Shown one piece after another: positions 12,541 to 26,049 of a DNA stretch of 62,668 nucleotides. The notes under the pieces were generated by a model. It was not told where the DNA came from. It saw only the letters and a list, made by a program, of their open reading frames with translations, and did not search any database. The translations under genes and the position numbers were made by a program. Within the stretch, counting starts at the first letter, position 1. The number at the start of each line of letters is the position of its first letter. The DNA lies in the NCBI RefSeq assembly GCF_000003605.2, contig NW_003132100.1, forward strand, positions 1 to 62,668, read 5' to 3'. Origin of the DNA: Saccoglossus kowalevskii. Lineage: Eukaryota > Hemichordata > Enteropneusta > Harrimaniidae.

Positions 12541-12870
12541 TTGTAACACACACAGAGGGTGTGAACAAAATGTGATTATTTGTCTCACACACAGTGTTTT
12601 AAACAAATTGTGATATTTTGTAACATACTCAGTGGTTAAACAAAATGTGATATTTGTCACTCACACAGTGTGTAAACAAAATGTGATACTTGTCACACAC
12701 ACAGTGGTATAAACAAAATGTGATACTTTGTCACACACACAGTGGTGTAAACAAAATATGATACTTTGTCACTCACACAGTGGTCTAAACAAATTGTGAT
12801 AGTTTATCACACACACAGTGGTCTAAACAAAATGTGATACTAGCAACACACACAGTGGTGTAAACAAAAA
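12541..12870. repeat. Second diverged satellite island
   Basis: Monomers here carry AGAGGGTGTGAAC, GATTATTTGTCTC, GTGTTTTAAACAAATTG, TAACATACTCAGTGGTTAAAC and GATACTAGCAAC, and several are a base or more short. The island follows the 11245-12515 duplicate just as the island at 7171 follows the partner copy, yet the two islands do not align closely. Confidence 0.75.
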
Positions 12871-14669
12871 GTGATACTTTATCACACACACATTGTGCTA
12901 AACAAAATGTGACACTTTGTCACACATACAGTGTGCTAAACAAAATGTGATACTTTGTCACACACACAGTGCTCTAAACAAAATGTGATACTTTGTAACA
13001 CACACAGTGGTCTAAACAAAATGTGATACTTTATCACACACACAGTGGTCTGAACAAAATGTGATACTTTGTCACACACACAGTGGTCTGAACAAAATGT
13101 GATACTTTGTCACACACACAGTGGTCTAAACAAAATGTGATACTTTGTCATACACACAGTGGTCAAAACAAAATGTGATACTTTGTCACATACACAGTGG
13201 TATAAACAAAATGTGATACTTTGTCACACACACAGTGGTCTAAACAAAATGTGATACTTTGTCATACACACAGTGTGCTAAACAAAATGTGATACTTTGT
13301 AACACACAGTGGTCTAAACAAAATGTGATACTTTGTCACACACACAGTGGTCTAAACAAAATGTGATACTTTGTCACATACACAGTGGTCTGAACAAAAT
13401 GTGATACTTTATCACACATACAGTGATCTAAACAAAATGTGATACATTGTAACACACACAGTGGCCTAAACAAAATGTGATACTTTGTCACACACACAGT
13501 GGTCTAAACAAAATGTGATACTTTGTCACTCACACAGTGGTCTAAACAAAATGTGATACTTTGACACATACAGTGATCTAAACAAAATGTGATACTTTGT
13601 CACACATACAGTGATCTAAACAAAATGTGATACTTTTTTAACACACACAGTGGTCTAAACAAAATGAGATACTTTGTCACACACATAGTGGTCTAAACAA
13701 AATGTGATACTTTGTCACACACACAGTGGTCTAAACAAAATGTGATACTTTGTCACACATACAGTGTTCTAAACAAAATGTGATACTTTGTCACACACAG
13801 TGGTCTAAACAAAATGAGATACTTTGTCACACACACAGTGGTCTAAACAAAATGTGATATTTTTGTCACACACAGTGGTCTAAACAAAATGTGATACTTT
13901 GTAACACACACAGCGGTCTAAACAAAATGAGATACTTTGCCACACTCAGTGGTCTAAACAAAATGTGATACTTTGTAACACACACAGTGTGCTAAACAAA
14001 ATGTGATACTTTGTCACACACACATTGGTCTAAACAAAATGTGATACTTTGTCACACACACAGTGGTCTAAACAAAATGTGATACTTTGTCACACACATT
14101 GGTCTAAACAAAATGTGATACTTTGTCACACACACAGTGGTAAAAAAAATGTGATACTTTGTCACACACACAGTGGTCTAAACAAAATGTTATACTTTGT
14201 CACACACACAGTGTGCTAAACAAAATGTGATACTTTGTCATACACACAGTGGCCTAAAAAAATGTGATACTTTGTAACCCACACAGTGTGCTAAACAAAA
14301 TGCGATACTTTGTCACACTCACAGTGATCTAAACAAAATGTTATACTTTGTAACACACACAGTGGTCTAAACAAAATGTGATACTTTATCACACACACAG
14401 TGTTCTGAACAAAATGTGATACTTTGTAACACACACAGTGGTCTGAACAAAATGTGATACTTTGTCACACACACAGTGGTCTAAACAAAATGTGATACTT
14501 TGTAACACACACAGTGGTCTAAACAAAATGTGATATTTTGTCACACACACAGTGTGCTAAACAAAATGTGATACTTTGTCACACACACAGTGGTCTAAAC
14601 AAAATGTGATACTTTGTCACACACACAGTGGTCTAAACAAAATATGATACTTTGTCACACACACAGTGG

Positions 14670-15565
14670 TCTAAACAAAATGTGATACTTTATCACACAC
14701 ACAGTGGTCTAAACAAAATGTGATACTTTGCAACACACACAGTGGTCTAAACAAAAAGTGATACTTTATCACACACACATTGTGCTAAACAAAATGTGAT
14801 ACTTTGTCACACATACAGTGTGCTAAACAAAATGTGATACTTTGTCACACACACAGTGCTCTAAACAAAATGTGATACTTTGTAACACACACAGTGGTCT
14901 AAACAAAATGTGATACTTTATCACACACACAGTGGTCTGAACAAAATGTGATACTTTGTCACACACACAGTGGTCTGAACAAAATGTGATACTTTGTCAC
15001 ACACACAGTGGTCTAAACAAAATGTGATACTTTGTCATACACACAGTGTGCTAAACAAAATGTGATACTTTGTAACACACACAGTGGTCTAAACAAAATG
15101 TGATACTTTGTCACACACACAGTGGTCTAAACAAAATGTGATACTTTGTCACATACACAGTGGTCTGAACAAAATGTGATACTTTATCACACATACAGTG
15201 ATCTAAACAAAATGTGATATTTTGTAACACACACACAGTGGCCTAAACAAAATGTGATACTTTGTCACACACACAGTGGTCTAAACAAAATGTGATACTT
15301 TGTCACACACACCGTGGTCCAAACAAAATGTGATATATTGTAACACACACAGTGGTCTAAACAAAATGAGATACTTTGTCTCACACAGTGGTCTAAACAG
15401 AATGTTATACTTTATCACACACACAGTGGTCTAAACAAAATGTGATACTTTGTCACACACACAGTGTTCTAAACAAAATGTGATACTTTGTCACACACAG
15501 TGGTCTGAACAAAATGTGATACTTTGTCACTCACACATAGGTCTAAACAAAATGTGATACTTTGT
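14670..15565. repeat. Duplicate of 21425-22320 (offset 6,755 bp)
   Basis: About 895 bp is collinear. Exact 6,755-bp spacing holds for TTTGCAACAC (14730/21485), CCGTGGTCC (15312/22067) and the AAACAGAATG variant of the core (15391/22146). A shortened relative lies near 56,975-57,332, where the first two markers are 278 bp apart in place of 582 bp. The difference of 304 bp is exactly eight monomers. Confidence 0.85.
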
Positions 15566-16499
15566 CACACACAGTTGTCTAAACAAAATGTGATACTTTG
15601 TAACACAAACAGTGGTCTAAACAAAATGTGATACTTTATCACACACACAGTGGTCTGAACAAAATGTGATACTTTGTCATACACACAGTGGTCTAAACAA
15701 AATGTGATACTTTGTCACACACACAGTGGTCTAAACAAAATGTGATACTTTGTAACACACACAGTGGTCTAAACAAAATGTGATACTTTGTCACATACAG
15801 CGTGTTAAACGAAATGTGTTACATTATCACACACACAGTGGTCTGAACAAAATGTGATACTTTGTCACACACACAGTGGTCTAAACAAAATGTGATACTC
15901 TGTCACACACACAGTGGTCTAAACAAAATGTGATACTTTGTCACACACACAGTGTGCTAAACGAAATGTGATACTTTATCACACACACAGTAGTCTAAAC
16001 AAAATGTGATACTTTGTCACTCACACATAGGTGTAAACAAAATGTGATACTTTGTCACACACAGTTGTCTAAACAAAATGTGATACTTTGTAACACAAAC
16101 AGTGGTCTAAACAAAATGTGATACTTTATCACACACACAGTGGTCTGAACAAAATGTGATACTTTGTCATACACACAGTGGTCTAAACAAAATGTGATAC
16201 TTTGTCACACACACAGTGGTCTAAACAAAATGTGATACTTTGTAACACACACAGTGGTCTAAACAAAATGTGATACTTTGTCACATACAGCGTGTTAAAC
16301 GAAATGTGTTACATTATCACACACACAGTGGTCTGAACAAAATGTGATACTTTGTCACACACACAGTGGTCTAAACAAAATGTGATACTCTGTCACACAC
16401 ACAGTGGTCTAAACAAAATGTGATACTTTGTCACACACACAGTGTGCTAAACGAAATGTGATACTTTATCACACACACAGTAGTCTAAACAAAATGTGA
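15520..16499. repeat. 490-bp tandem duplication
   Basis: Two adjacent 13-monomer units. Four markers repeat at 490 bp: TAGG (15538/16028), CAGCGTGTT (15798/16288), TACTCTGTC (15900/16390) and CAGTAGTCT (15991/16481). The second unit has GGTGT where the first has GGTCT just after TAGG. It looks like a recent unequal crossover. Confidence 0.88.
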
Positions 16500-18097
16500 T
16501 ACTTTGTCACACACAGTGGTCTAAACAAAATGTGATACTTTATCACACACACAGTGGTCTAAACAAAATGTGACACTTTGCCACACACACAGTGGTCTAA
16601 ACAAAAAGTGATACTTTATCACACACACAGTGTTCTAAACAAAATGTGATACTTTGTCACACACAGTGCTCTAAACAAAATGTGATACTTTGTAACACAC
16701 ACAGTGGTCTAAACAAAATGTGATACTTTATCACACACACAGTGGTCTGAACAAAATGTGATACTTTGTCACACACACAGTGGTCTGAACAAAATGTGAT
16801 ACTTTGTCACACACACAGTGGTCTAAACAAAATGTGATACTTTGTCACACACACAGTGTGCTAAACAAAATGTGATACTTTGTCACACACACAGTGGCCT
16901 AAAAAATGTGATACTTTGTAACCCACACAGTGTGCTAAACAAAATGCGATACTTTGTCACACTCACAGTGCTCTAAACAAAATGTTATACTTTGTAACAC
17001 ACACAGTGGTCTAAACAAAATGTGATACTTTATCACACACACAGTGTTCTGAACAAAATGTGATACTTTGTAACACACACAGTGGTCTGAACAAAATGTG
17101 ATACTTTGTCACACACACAGTGGTCTAAACAAAATGTGATACTTTGTAACACACACAGTGGTCGAAACAAAATGTGATATTTTGTCACACACACAGTGTG
17201 CTAAACAAAATGTGATACTTTGTCACACACACAGTGGTCTAAACAAAATGTGATACTCTGTCACACACACAGTGGTCTAAACAAAATGTGATACTTTGTC
17301 ACACACACAGTGTGCTAAACGAAATGTGATACTTTATCACACACACAGTAGTCTAAACAAAATGTGATACTTTGTCACACACAGTGGTCTAAACAAAATG
17401 TGATACTTTATCACACACACAGTGGTCTAAACAAAATGTGACACTTTGCCACACACACAGTGGTCTAAACAAAAAGTGATACTTTATCACACACACAGTG
17501 TTCTAAACAAAATGTGATACTTTGTCACACACAGTGCTCTAAACAAAATGTGATACTTTGTAACACACACAGTGGTCTAAACAAAATGTGATACTTTATC
17601 ACACACACAGTGGTCTGAACAAAATGTGATACTTTGTCACACACACAGTGGTCTGAACAAAATGTGATACTTTGTCACACACACAGTGGTCTAAACAAAA
17701 TGTGATACTTTGTCACACACACAGTGTGCTAAACAAAATGTGATACTTTGTCACACACACAGTGGCCTAAAAAATGTGATACTTTGTAACCCACACAGTG
17801 TGCTAAACAAAATGCGATACTTTGTCACACTCACAGTGCTCTAAACAAAATGTTATACTTTGTAACACACACAGTGGTCTAAACAAAATGTGATACTTTA
17901 TCACACACACAGTGTTCTGAACAAAATGTGATACTTTGTAACACACACAGTGGTCTGAACAAAATGTGATACTTTGTCACACACACAGTGGTCTAAACAA
18001 AATGTGATACTTTGTAACACACACAGTGGTCTAAACAAAATGTGATATTTTGTCACACACACAGTGTGCTAAACAAAATGTGATACTTTGTCACACA
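16362..18097. repeat. 868-bp tandem duplication
   Basis: Markers recur 868 bp apart: TACTCTGTC (16390/17258), CAGTAGTCT (16481/17349), TGACACTTTGCC (16571/17439) and the GTAACCCACACAG monomer (16921/17789). The only difference I noticed is GTCGAAAC near 17163 against GTCTAAAC near 18031. Such identity implies very recent duplication or an assembly artefact. Confidence 0.88.
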
Positions 18098-19403
18098 CAC
18101 AGTGGTCTAAACAAAATGTGATACTTTGTCACACACACAGTGGTCTAAACAAAATATGATACTTTGTCACACACACAGTGGTCTAAACAAAATGTGATAC
18201 TTTATCACACACACAGTGGTCTAAACAAAATGTGATACTTTGCAACACACACAGTGGTCTAAACAAAAAGTGATACTTTATCACACACACATTGTGCTAA
18301 ACAAAATGTGATACTTTGTCACACATACAGTGTGCTAAACAAAATGTGATACTTTGTCACACACACAGTGCTCTAAACAAAATGTGATACTTTGTAACAC
18401 ACACAGTGGTCTAAACAAAATGAGATACTTTGTCACCACACAGTGGTCTAAATAAAATGTGATACTTTGTCACACACACAGTGGTCTAAACAAAATGTGA
18501 TACTTTGTCACACACAGTGGTCTAAACAAAATGTGATACTTTGTAACACACACAGCGGTCTAAACAAAATGAGATACTTTGTCACACTCAGTGGTCTAAA
18601 CAAAATGTGATACTTTGTAACACACACAGTGTGCTAAACAAAATGTGATACTTTGTCACACACACATTGGTCTAAACAAAATGTGATACTTTGTCACACA
18701 CGCAGTGGTCTAAACAAAATGTGATACTTTATCACACACACAGTGTTCTGAACAAAATGTGATACTTTGTCACACACACAGTGGTCTAAACAAAATGTGA
18801 TACTTTATCACACACACAGTGTTCTGAACAAAATGTTATACTTTGTAACACACACAGTGGTCTAAACAAAATGTGATACTTTATCACACACACAGTGTTC
18901 TGAACAAAATGTGATACTTTGTAACACACACAGTGGTCTGAACAAAATGTGATACTTTGTCACACACACAGTGGTCTAAACAAAATGTGATACTTTGTAA
19001 CACACACAGTGGTCTAAACAAAATGTGATATTTTGTCACACACACAGTGTGCTAAACAAAATGTGATACTTTGTCACACACACAGTGGTCTAAACAAAAT
19101 GTGATACTTTGTCACACACACAGTGGTCTAAACAAAATATGATACTTTGTCACACACACAGTGGTCTAAACAAAATGTGATACTTTATCACACACACAGT
19201 GGTCTAAACAAAATGTGATACTTTGCAACACACACAGTGGTCTAAACAAAAAGTGATACTTTATCACACACACATTGTGCTAAACAAAATGTGATACTTT
19301 GTCACACATACAGTGTGCTAAACAAAATGTGATACTTTGTCACACACACAGTGCTCTAAACAAAATGTGATACTTTGTAACACACACAGTGGTCTAAACA
19401 AAA
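17850..19403. repeat. Duplication pair 17850-18420 / 18833-19403 (offset 983 bp)
   Basis: GTTATAC (17852/18835), GTAACAC (17938/18921), CAGTGTGCT (18061/19044) and TTTGCAACAC (18242/19225) all repeat at 983 bp. The pair overlaps the second 868-bp unit, so this stretch has been duplicated at least twice with different break positions. Confidence 0.85.
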
Positions 19404-20529
19404 TGTGATACTTTATCACACACACAGTGGTCTGAACAAAATGTGATACTTTGTCACACACACAGTGGTCTGAACAAAATGTGATACTTTGTCACACACA
19501 CAGTGGTCTAAACAAAATGTGATACTTTGTCATACACACAGTGTGCTAAACAAAATGTGATACTTTGTAACACACACAGTGGTCTAAACAAAATGTGATA
19601 CTTTGTCACACACACAGTGGTCTAATCAAAATGTGATACTTTGTCACATACACAGTGGTCTGAACAAAATGTGATACTTTATCACACATACAGTGATCTA
19701 AACAAAATGTGATATTTTGTAACACACACACAGTGGCCTAAACAAAATGTGATACTTTGTCACACACACCGTGGTCCAAACAAAATGTGATATATTGTAA
19801 CACACACAGTGGTCTAAACAAAATGTGATACTTTGTCACACACACAGTGTTCTAAACAAAATGTGATACTTTGTCACACACAGTGGTCTGAACAAAATGT
19901 GATACTTTGTCACTCACACATAGGTCTAAACAAAATGTGATACTTTGTCACACACAGTTGTCTAAACAAAATTAGATACTTTGTAACACAAACAGTGGTC
20001 TAAACAAAATGTGATACTTTATCACACACACAGTGGTCTGAACAAAATGTGATACTTTGTCACACACACAGTGGTCTAAACAAAATGTGATACTTTGTCA
20101 CACACACAGTGGTCTAAACAAAATGGGATACTTTGTAACACACACAGTGGTCTAAACAAAATGTGATACTTTGTCACATACAGCGTGTTAAACGAAATGT
20201 GTTACATTATCACACACACAGTGGTCTGAACAAAATGTGATACTTTGTCACACACACAGTGGTCTAAACAAAATGAGATACTTTGTCACATACACAGTGG
20301 TCTAAACAAAATGTGATACTTTGTCACACACACAGTGGTCTAAACAAAATGAGATACTTTGTCACCACACAGTGGTCTAAACAAAATGTGATACTTTGTC
20401 ACACACACAGTGGTCAAAACAAAATGTGATACTTTGTAACACACACAGTGGTCTAAACAAAATGTGATACTTTGTCACACACACAGTGGTCTAAACAAAA
20501 TGTGATACTTTGTTACACACACAGTTGTA

Positions 20530-21445
20530 TAAACAAAATGTGATACTTTGTCACACACACAGTGGTCTAACAAAATGAGATATTTTGTAACACACACAGT
20601 GGTCTAAACAAAATGAGATACTTTGTCTCACACAGTGGTCTAAACAAAATGTTATACTTTATCACACACACAGTGGTCTAAACAAAATGTGATACTTTGT
20701 CACACACACAGTGTTCTAAACAAAATGTGATACTTTGTCACACACAGTGGTCTGAACAAAATGTAATACTTTGTCACTCACACATAGGTCTAAACAAAAT
20801 GTGATACTTTGTCACACACAGTTGTCTAAACAAAATTAGATACTTTGTAACACAAACAGTGGTCTAAACAAAATGTGATACTTTATCACACACACAGTGG
20901 TCTGAACAAAATGTGATACTTTGTCACACACACAGTGGTCTAAACAAAATGTGATAGTTTGTCACACACAGTGGTCTAAACAAAATGTGATACTTTGTAA
21001 CACACACAGTGGTCTAAACAAAATGTGATACTTTGTCACACACACAGTGGTCTAAACAAAATGAGATATTTTGTAACACACACAGTGGTCTAAACAAAAT
21101 GAGATACTTTGTCTCACACAGTGGTCTAAACAAAATGTTATACTTTATCACACACACAGTGGTCTAAACAAAATGTGATACTTTGTCACACACACAGTGT
21201 TCTAAACAAAATGTGATAATTTGTCACACACAGTGGTCTGAACAAAATGTGATACTTTGTCACTCACACATAGGTCTAAACAAAATGTGATACTTTGTCA
21301 CACACAGTTGTCTAAACAAAATGTGATACTTTGTAACACAAACAGTGGTCTAAACAAAATGTGATACTTTATCACACACACAGTGGTCTGAACAAAATGT
21401 GATACTTTGTCACACACACAGTGGTCTAAACAAAATGTGATACTT
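20530..21445. repeat. 486-bp tandem HOR, copied again at 57712-58627
   Basis: Within this segment GAGATATTTTG (20577/21063) and CACATAGG (20785/21271) repeat at 486 bp, about 13 slightly shortened monomers. The whole 0.9-kb segment recurs at an offset of 37,182 bp. That offset holds for GAGATATTTTG (57759/58245), CACATAGG (57967/58453) and AAATTAGATAC (20835/58017). One A is missing at about 20569. Confidence 0.88.
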
Positions 21446-24179
21446 TATCACACACACAGTGGTCTAAACAAAATGTGATACTTTGCAACACACACAGTGG
21501 TCTAAACAAAAAGTGATACTTTATCACACACACATTGTGCTAAACAAAATGTGATACTTTGTCACACATACAGTGTGCTAAACAAAATGTGATACTTTGT
21601 CACACACACAGTGCTCTAAACAAAATGTGATACTTTGTAACACACACAGTGGTCTAAACAAAATGTGATACTTTATCACACACACAGTGGTCTGAACAAA
21701 ATGTGATACTTTGTCACACACACAGTGGTCTGAACAAAATGTGATACTTTGTCACACACACAGTGGTCTAAACAAAATGTGATACTTTGTCATACACACA
21801 GTGTGCTAAACAAAATGTGATACTTTGTAACACACACAGTGGTCTAAACAAAATGTGATACTTTGTCACACACACAGTGGTCTAAACAAAATGTGATACT
21901 TTGTCACATACACAGTGGTCTGAACAAAATGTGATACTTTATCACACATACAGTGATCTAAACAAAATGTGATATTTTGTAACACACACACAGTGGCCTA
22001 AACAAAATGTGATACTTTGTCACACACACAGTGGTCTAAACAAAATGTGATACTTTGTCACACACACCGTGGTCCAAACAAAATGTGATATATTGTAACA
22101 CACACAGTGGTCTAAACAAAATGAGATACTTTGTCTCACACAGTGGTCTAAACAGAATGTTATACTTTATCACACACACAGTGGTCTAAACAAAATGTGA
22201 TACTTTGTCACACACACAGTGTTCTAAACAAAATGTGATACTTTGTCACACACAGTGGTCTGAACAAAATGTGATACTTTGTCATTCACACATAGGTCTA
22301 AACAAAATGTGATACTTTGTCACACACACAGTGGTCTAAACAAAATGTGATACTTTGACACATACAGTGATCTAAACAAAATGAGATACATTGTCACACA
22401 CACAGTGGTCTAAACAAAATGTGATACTTTGTCACACATACAGTGATCTAAACAAAATGTGATACTTTATCACACACACAGTGGTCTGAACAAAATGTGA
22501 TACTTTGGCACACACACAGTGGTCTGAACAAAATGTGATACTTTGTCACACACACAGTGGTCTAAACAAAATGTGATACTTTGTCATACACACAGTGTGC
22601 TAAACAAAATGTGATACTTTGTAACACACACAGTGGTTTAAACAAAATGTGATACTTTATCACACACACAGTGGTCTGAACAAAATGTGATACTTTGTCA
22701 CACACACAGTGGTCTAAACAAAATGTGATACTTTGTCACACACACAGTGGTCTAAACAAAATGTGATACTTTGTCACACACACAGTGTGCTAAACGAAAT
22801 GTGATACTTTATCACACACACAGTGTGCTAAACAAAATGTGATACTTTGTCACACACAGTGCTCTAAACAAAATGTGATACTTTGTAACACACACAGTGG
22901 TCTAAACAAAATGTGATACTTTATCACACACACAGTGGTCTGAACAAAATGTGATACTTTGTCACACACACAGTGGTCTGAACAAAATGTGATACTTTGT
23001 CACACACACAGTGGTCTAAACAAAATGTGATACTTTGTAACACACACAGTGGTCTAAACAAAATGTGATACTTTGTCACACACACAGTGGTCTAAACAAA
23101 ATGTGAAACTTTGTCACACACACAGTGGTCTAAACAAAATGTGAAACTTTGTCACACACACAGTGGTCTAAACAAAATGAGATACTTTGTCACACACACA
23201 GTGGTCTAAACAAAATGTGATACTTTGTCACACACACAGTGGTCTAAACAAAATGTGATACTTTGTCACACACACAGTGGTCTAAACAAAATGAGATACT
23301 TTGTCACCACACAGTGGTCTAAACAAAATGTGATACTTTATCAAACACACAGTGGTCTGAACAAAATGTGATTCTTTGTCACACACACAGTGGTCTGAAC
23401 AAAATGTGATACATTATCACACACAGTGGTCTAAACAAAATGTGATACTTTGTAACACACACAGCGGTCTAAACAAAATGAGATACTTTGTCACACTCAG
23501 TGGTCTAAACAAAATGTGATACTTTGTAACACACACAGTGTGCTAAACAAAATGTGATACTTTGTCACACACACAGTGGTCTAAACAAAATGTTATACTT
23601 TGTCACACACACAGTGTGCTAAACAAAATGTGATACTTTGTCACACACACAGTGGTCTAAACAAAATGTTATACTTTGTAACACACACAGTGGTCTAAAC
23701 AAAATGTGATACTTTGTAACACACACAGTGTGCTAAACAAAATGTGATACTTTGTCACACACACAGTGCTCTAAACAAAATGTTATACTTTGTAACACAC
23801 ACAGTGGTCTAAACAAAATGTGATACTTTATCACACACACAGTGGTCTGAACAAAATGTGATACTTTGTCACACACACAGTGGTCTGAACAAAATGTGAT
23901 ACTTTGTCACACACACAGTGGTCTAAACAAAATGTGATACTTTGTAACACACACAGTGGTCTAAACAAAATGTGATACTTTGTCACACACACAGTGGTCT
24001 AAACAAAATGTGATACTTTGTCACACACACAGTGGTCTAAACAAAATGTGAAATTTTGTCACACACCCAGTGGTCTAAACAAAATGACATACTTTGTCGC
24101 ACACAGTGGTCTAAACAAAATGTGATACTTTGTAACACACACAGTGTGCTAAACAAGATGTGATACTTTGTCACACACA

Positions 24180-24310
24180 CATTGGTCTAAATCAAATGTG
24201 ATACTTTGTCACACACACCAGTGGTCTAAAACAAAATGTTATACTTTGTCCACACTCAGTGAGCTAACCCAAATGTGATACTTTTGTCACACACACAGGG
24301 ACTAACAAAT
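24180..24310. repeat. Indel-rich monomers
   Basis: Consecutive monomers contain AAATCAAATG, CACACACCAGTGG, CTAAAACAAAATG, TTGTCCACACTCAG, GAGCTAACCCAAATG and CAGGGACTAACAAATG. The flanks are regular. The mixture of one-base gains and losses suggests low-quality consensus. Confidence 0.65.
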
Positions 24311-26049
24311 GTGATACTTTGTAACACACACATTGGTCTAAACAAAATGTGATACTTTGTCACACACAGTGGTCTAAACAAAATGTGATACTTTGTCACA
24401 CACACAGTGGTCTAAAAAATGTGATACTTTGTCACACACACAGTGGTCTAAACAAAATGTTATACTTTGTCACGCACACAGTGTGCTAAACAAAATGCGA
24501 TACTTTCTCACACACACAGTGGCCTAAAAAAATGTGATACTTTGTAACACACACAGTGTGCTAAACAAAATGTGATACTTTGTCACACACACAGTGCTCT
24601 AAACAAAATGTTATACTTTGTAACACACACAGTGGTCTAAACAAAATGTGATACTTTATCACACACACAGTGGTCTGAACAAAATGTGATACTTTGTCAC
24701 ACACACAGTGGTCTGAACAAAATGTGATACATTGTCACACACACAGTGGTCTAAACAAAATGTGATACTTTGTAACACACAGTGGTCTAAACAAAATGTG
24801 ATACTTTGTCACACACACAGTGGTCTAAACAAAATGTGATACTTTGTCACACACAGCGTGGTCTAAACAAAATGTGTTACATTATCACACACACAGTGGT
24901 CTGAACAAAATGTGATACTTTGTCACACACACAGTGGTCTAAACAAAATGAGATACTTTGTCACCACACAGTGGTCTAAATAAAATGTGATACTTTGTCA
25001 CACACACAGTGGTCTAAACAAAATGTGATACTTTGTCACACACAGTGGTCTAAACAAAATGTGATATTTTGTAACACACACAGCGGTCTAAACAAAATGA
25101 GATACTTTGTCACACTCAGTGGTCTAAACAAAATGTGATACTTTGTAACACACACAGTGTGCTAAACAAAATGTGATACTTTGTCACACACACATTGGTC
25201 TAAACAAAATGTGATACTTTGTCACACACACAGTGGTCTAAACAAAATGTGATACTTTGTCACACACACAGTGGTCTAAACAAAATGTGATACTTTGTCA
25301 CATACACAGTGGTCTGAACAAAATGTGATACTTTATCACACATACAGTGATCTAAACAAAATGTGATACTTTGTAACACACACAGTGGCCTAAACAAAAT
25401 GTGATACTTTGTCACACACACAGTGGTCTAAACAAAATGTGATACTTTGTCACACACACAGTGGTCTAAACAAAATGTGATACTTTGACACATACAGTGA
25501 TCTAAACAAAATGAGATACTTTGTCACACACACAGTGGTCTAAACAAAATGTGATACTTTGTCACACACACAGTGGTCTAAACAAAATGAGATACTTTGT
25601 CACCACACAGTGGTCTAAATAAAATGTGATACTTTGTCACACACACAGTGGTCTAAACAAAATGTGATACTTTGTCACACACAGTGGTCTAAACAAAATG
25701 TGATACTTTGTAACACACACAGCGGTCTAAACAAAATGAGATACTTTGTCACACTCAGTGGTCTAAACAAAATGTGATACTTTGTAACACACACAGTGTG
25801 CTAAACAAAATGTGATACTTTGTCACACACACATTGGTCTAAACAAAATGTGATACTTTGTCACACACGCAGTGGTCTAAACAAAATGTGATACTTTATC
25901 ACACACACAGTGTTCTGAACAAAATGTGATACTTTGTCACACACACAGTGGTCTAAACAAAATGTGATACTTTATCACACACACAGTGTTCTGAACAAAA
26001 TGTTATACTTTGTAACACACACAGTGGTCTAAACAAAATGTGATACTTT

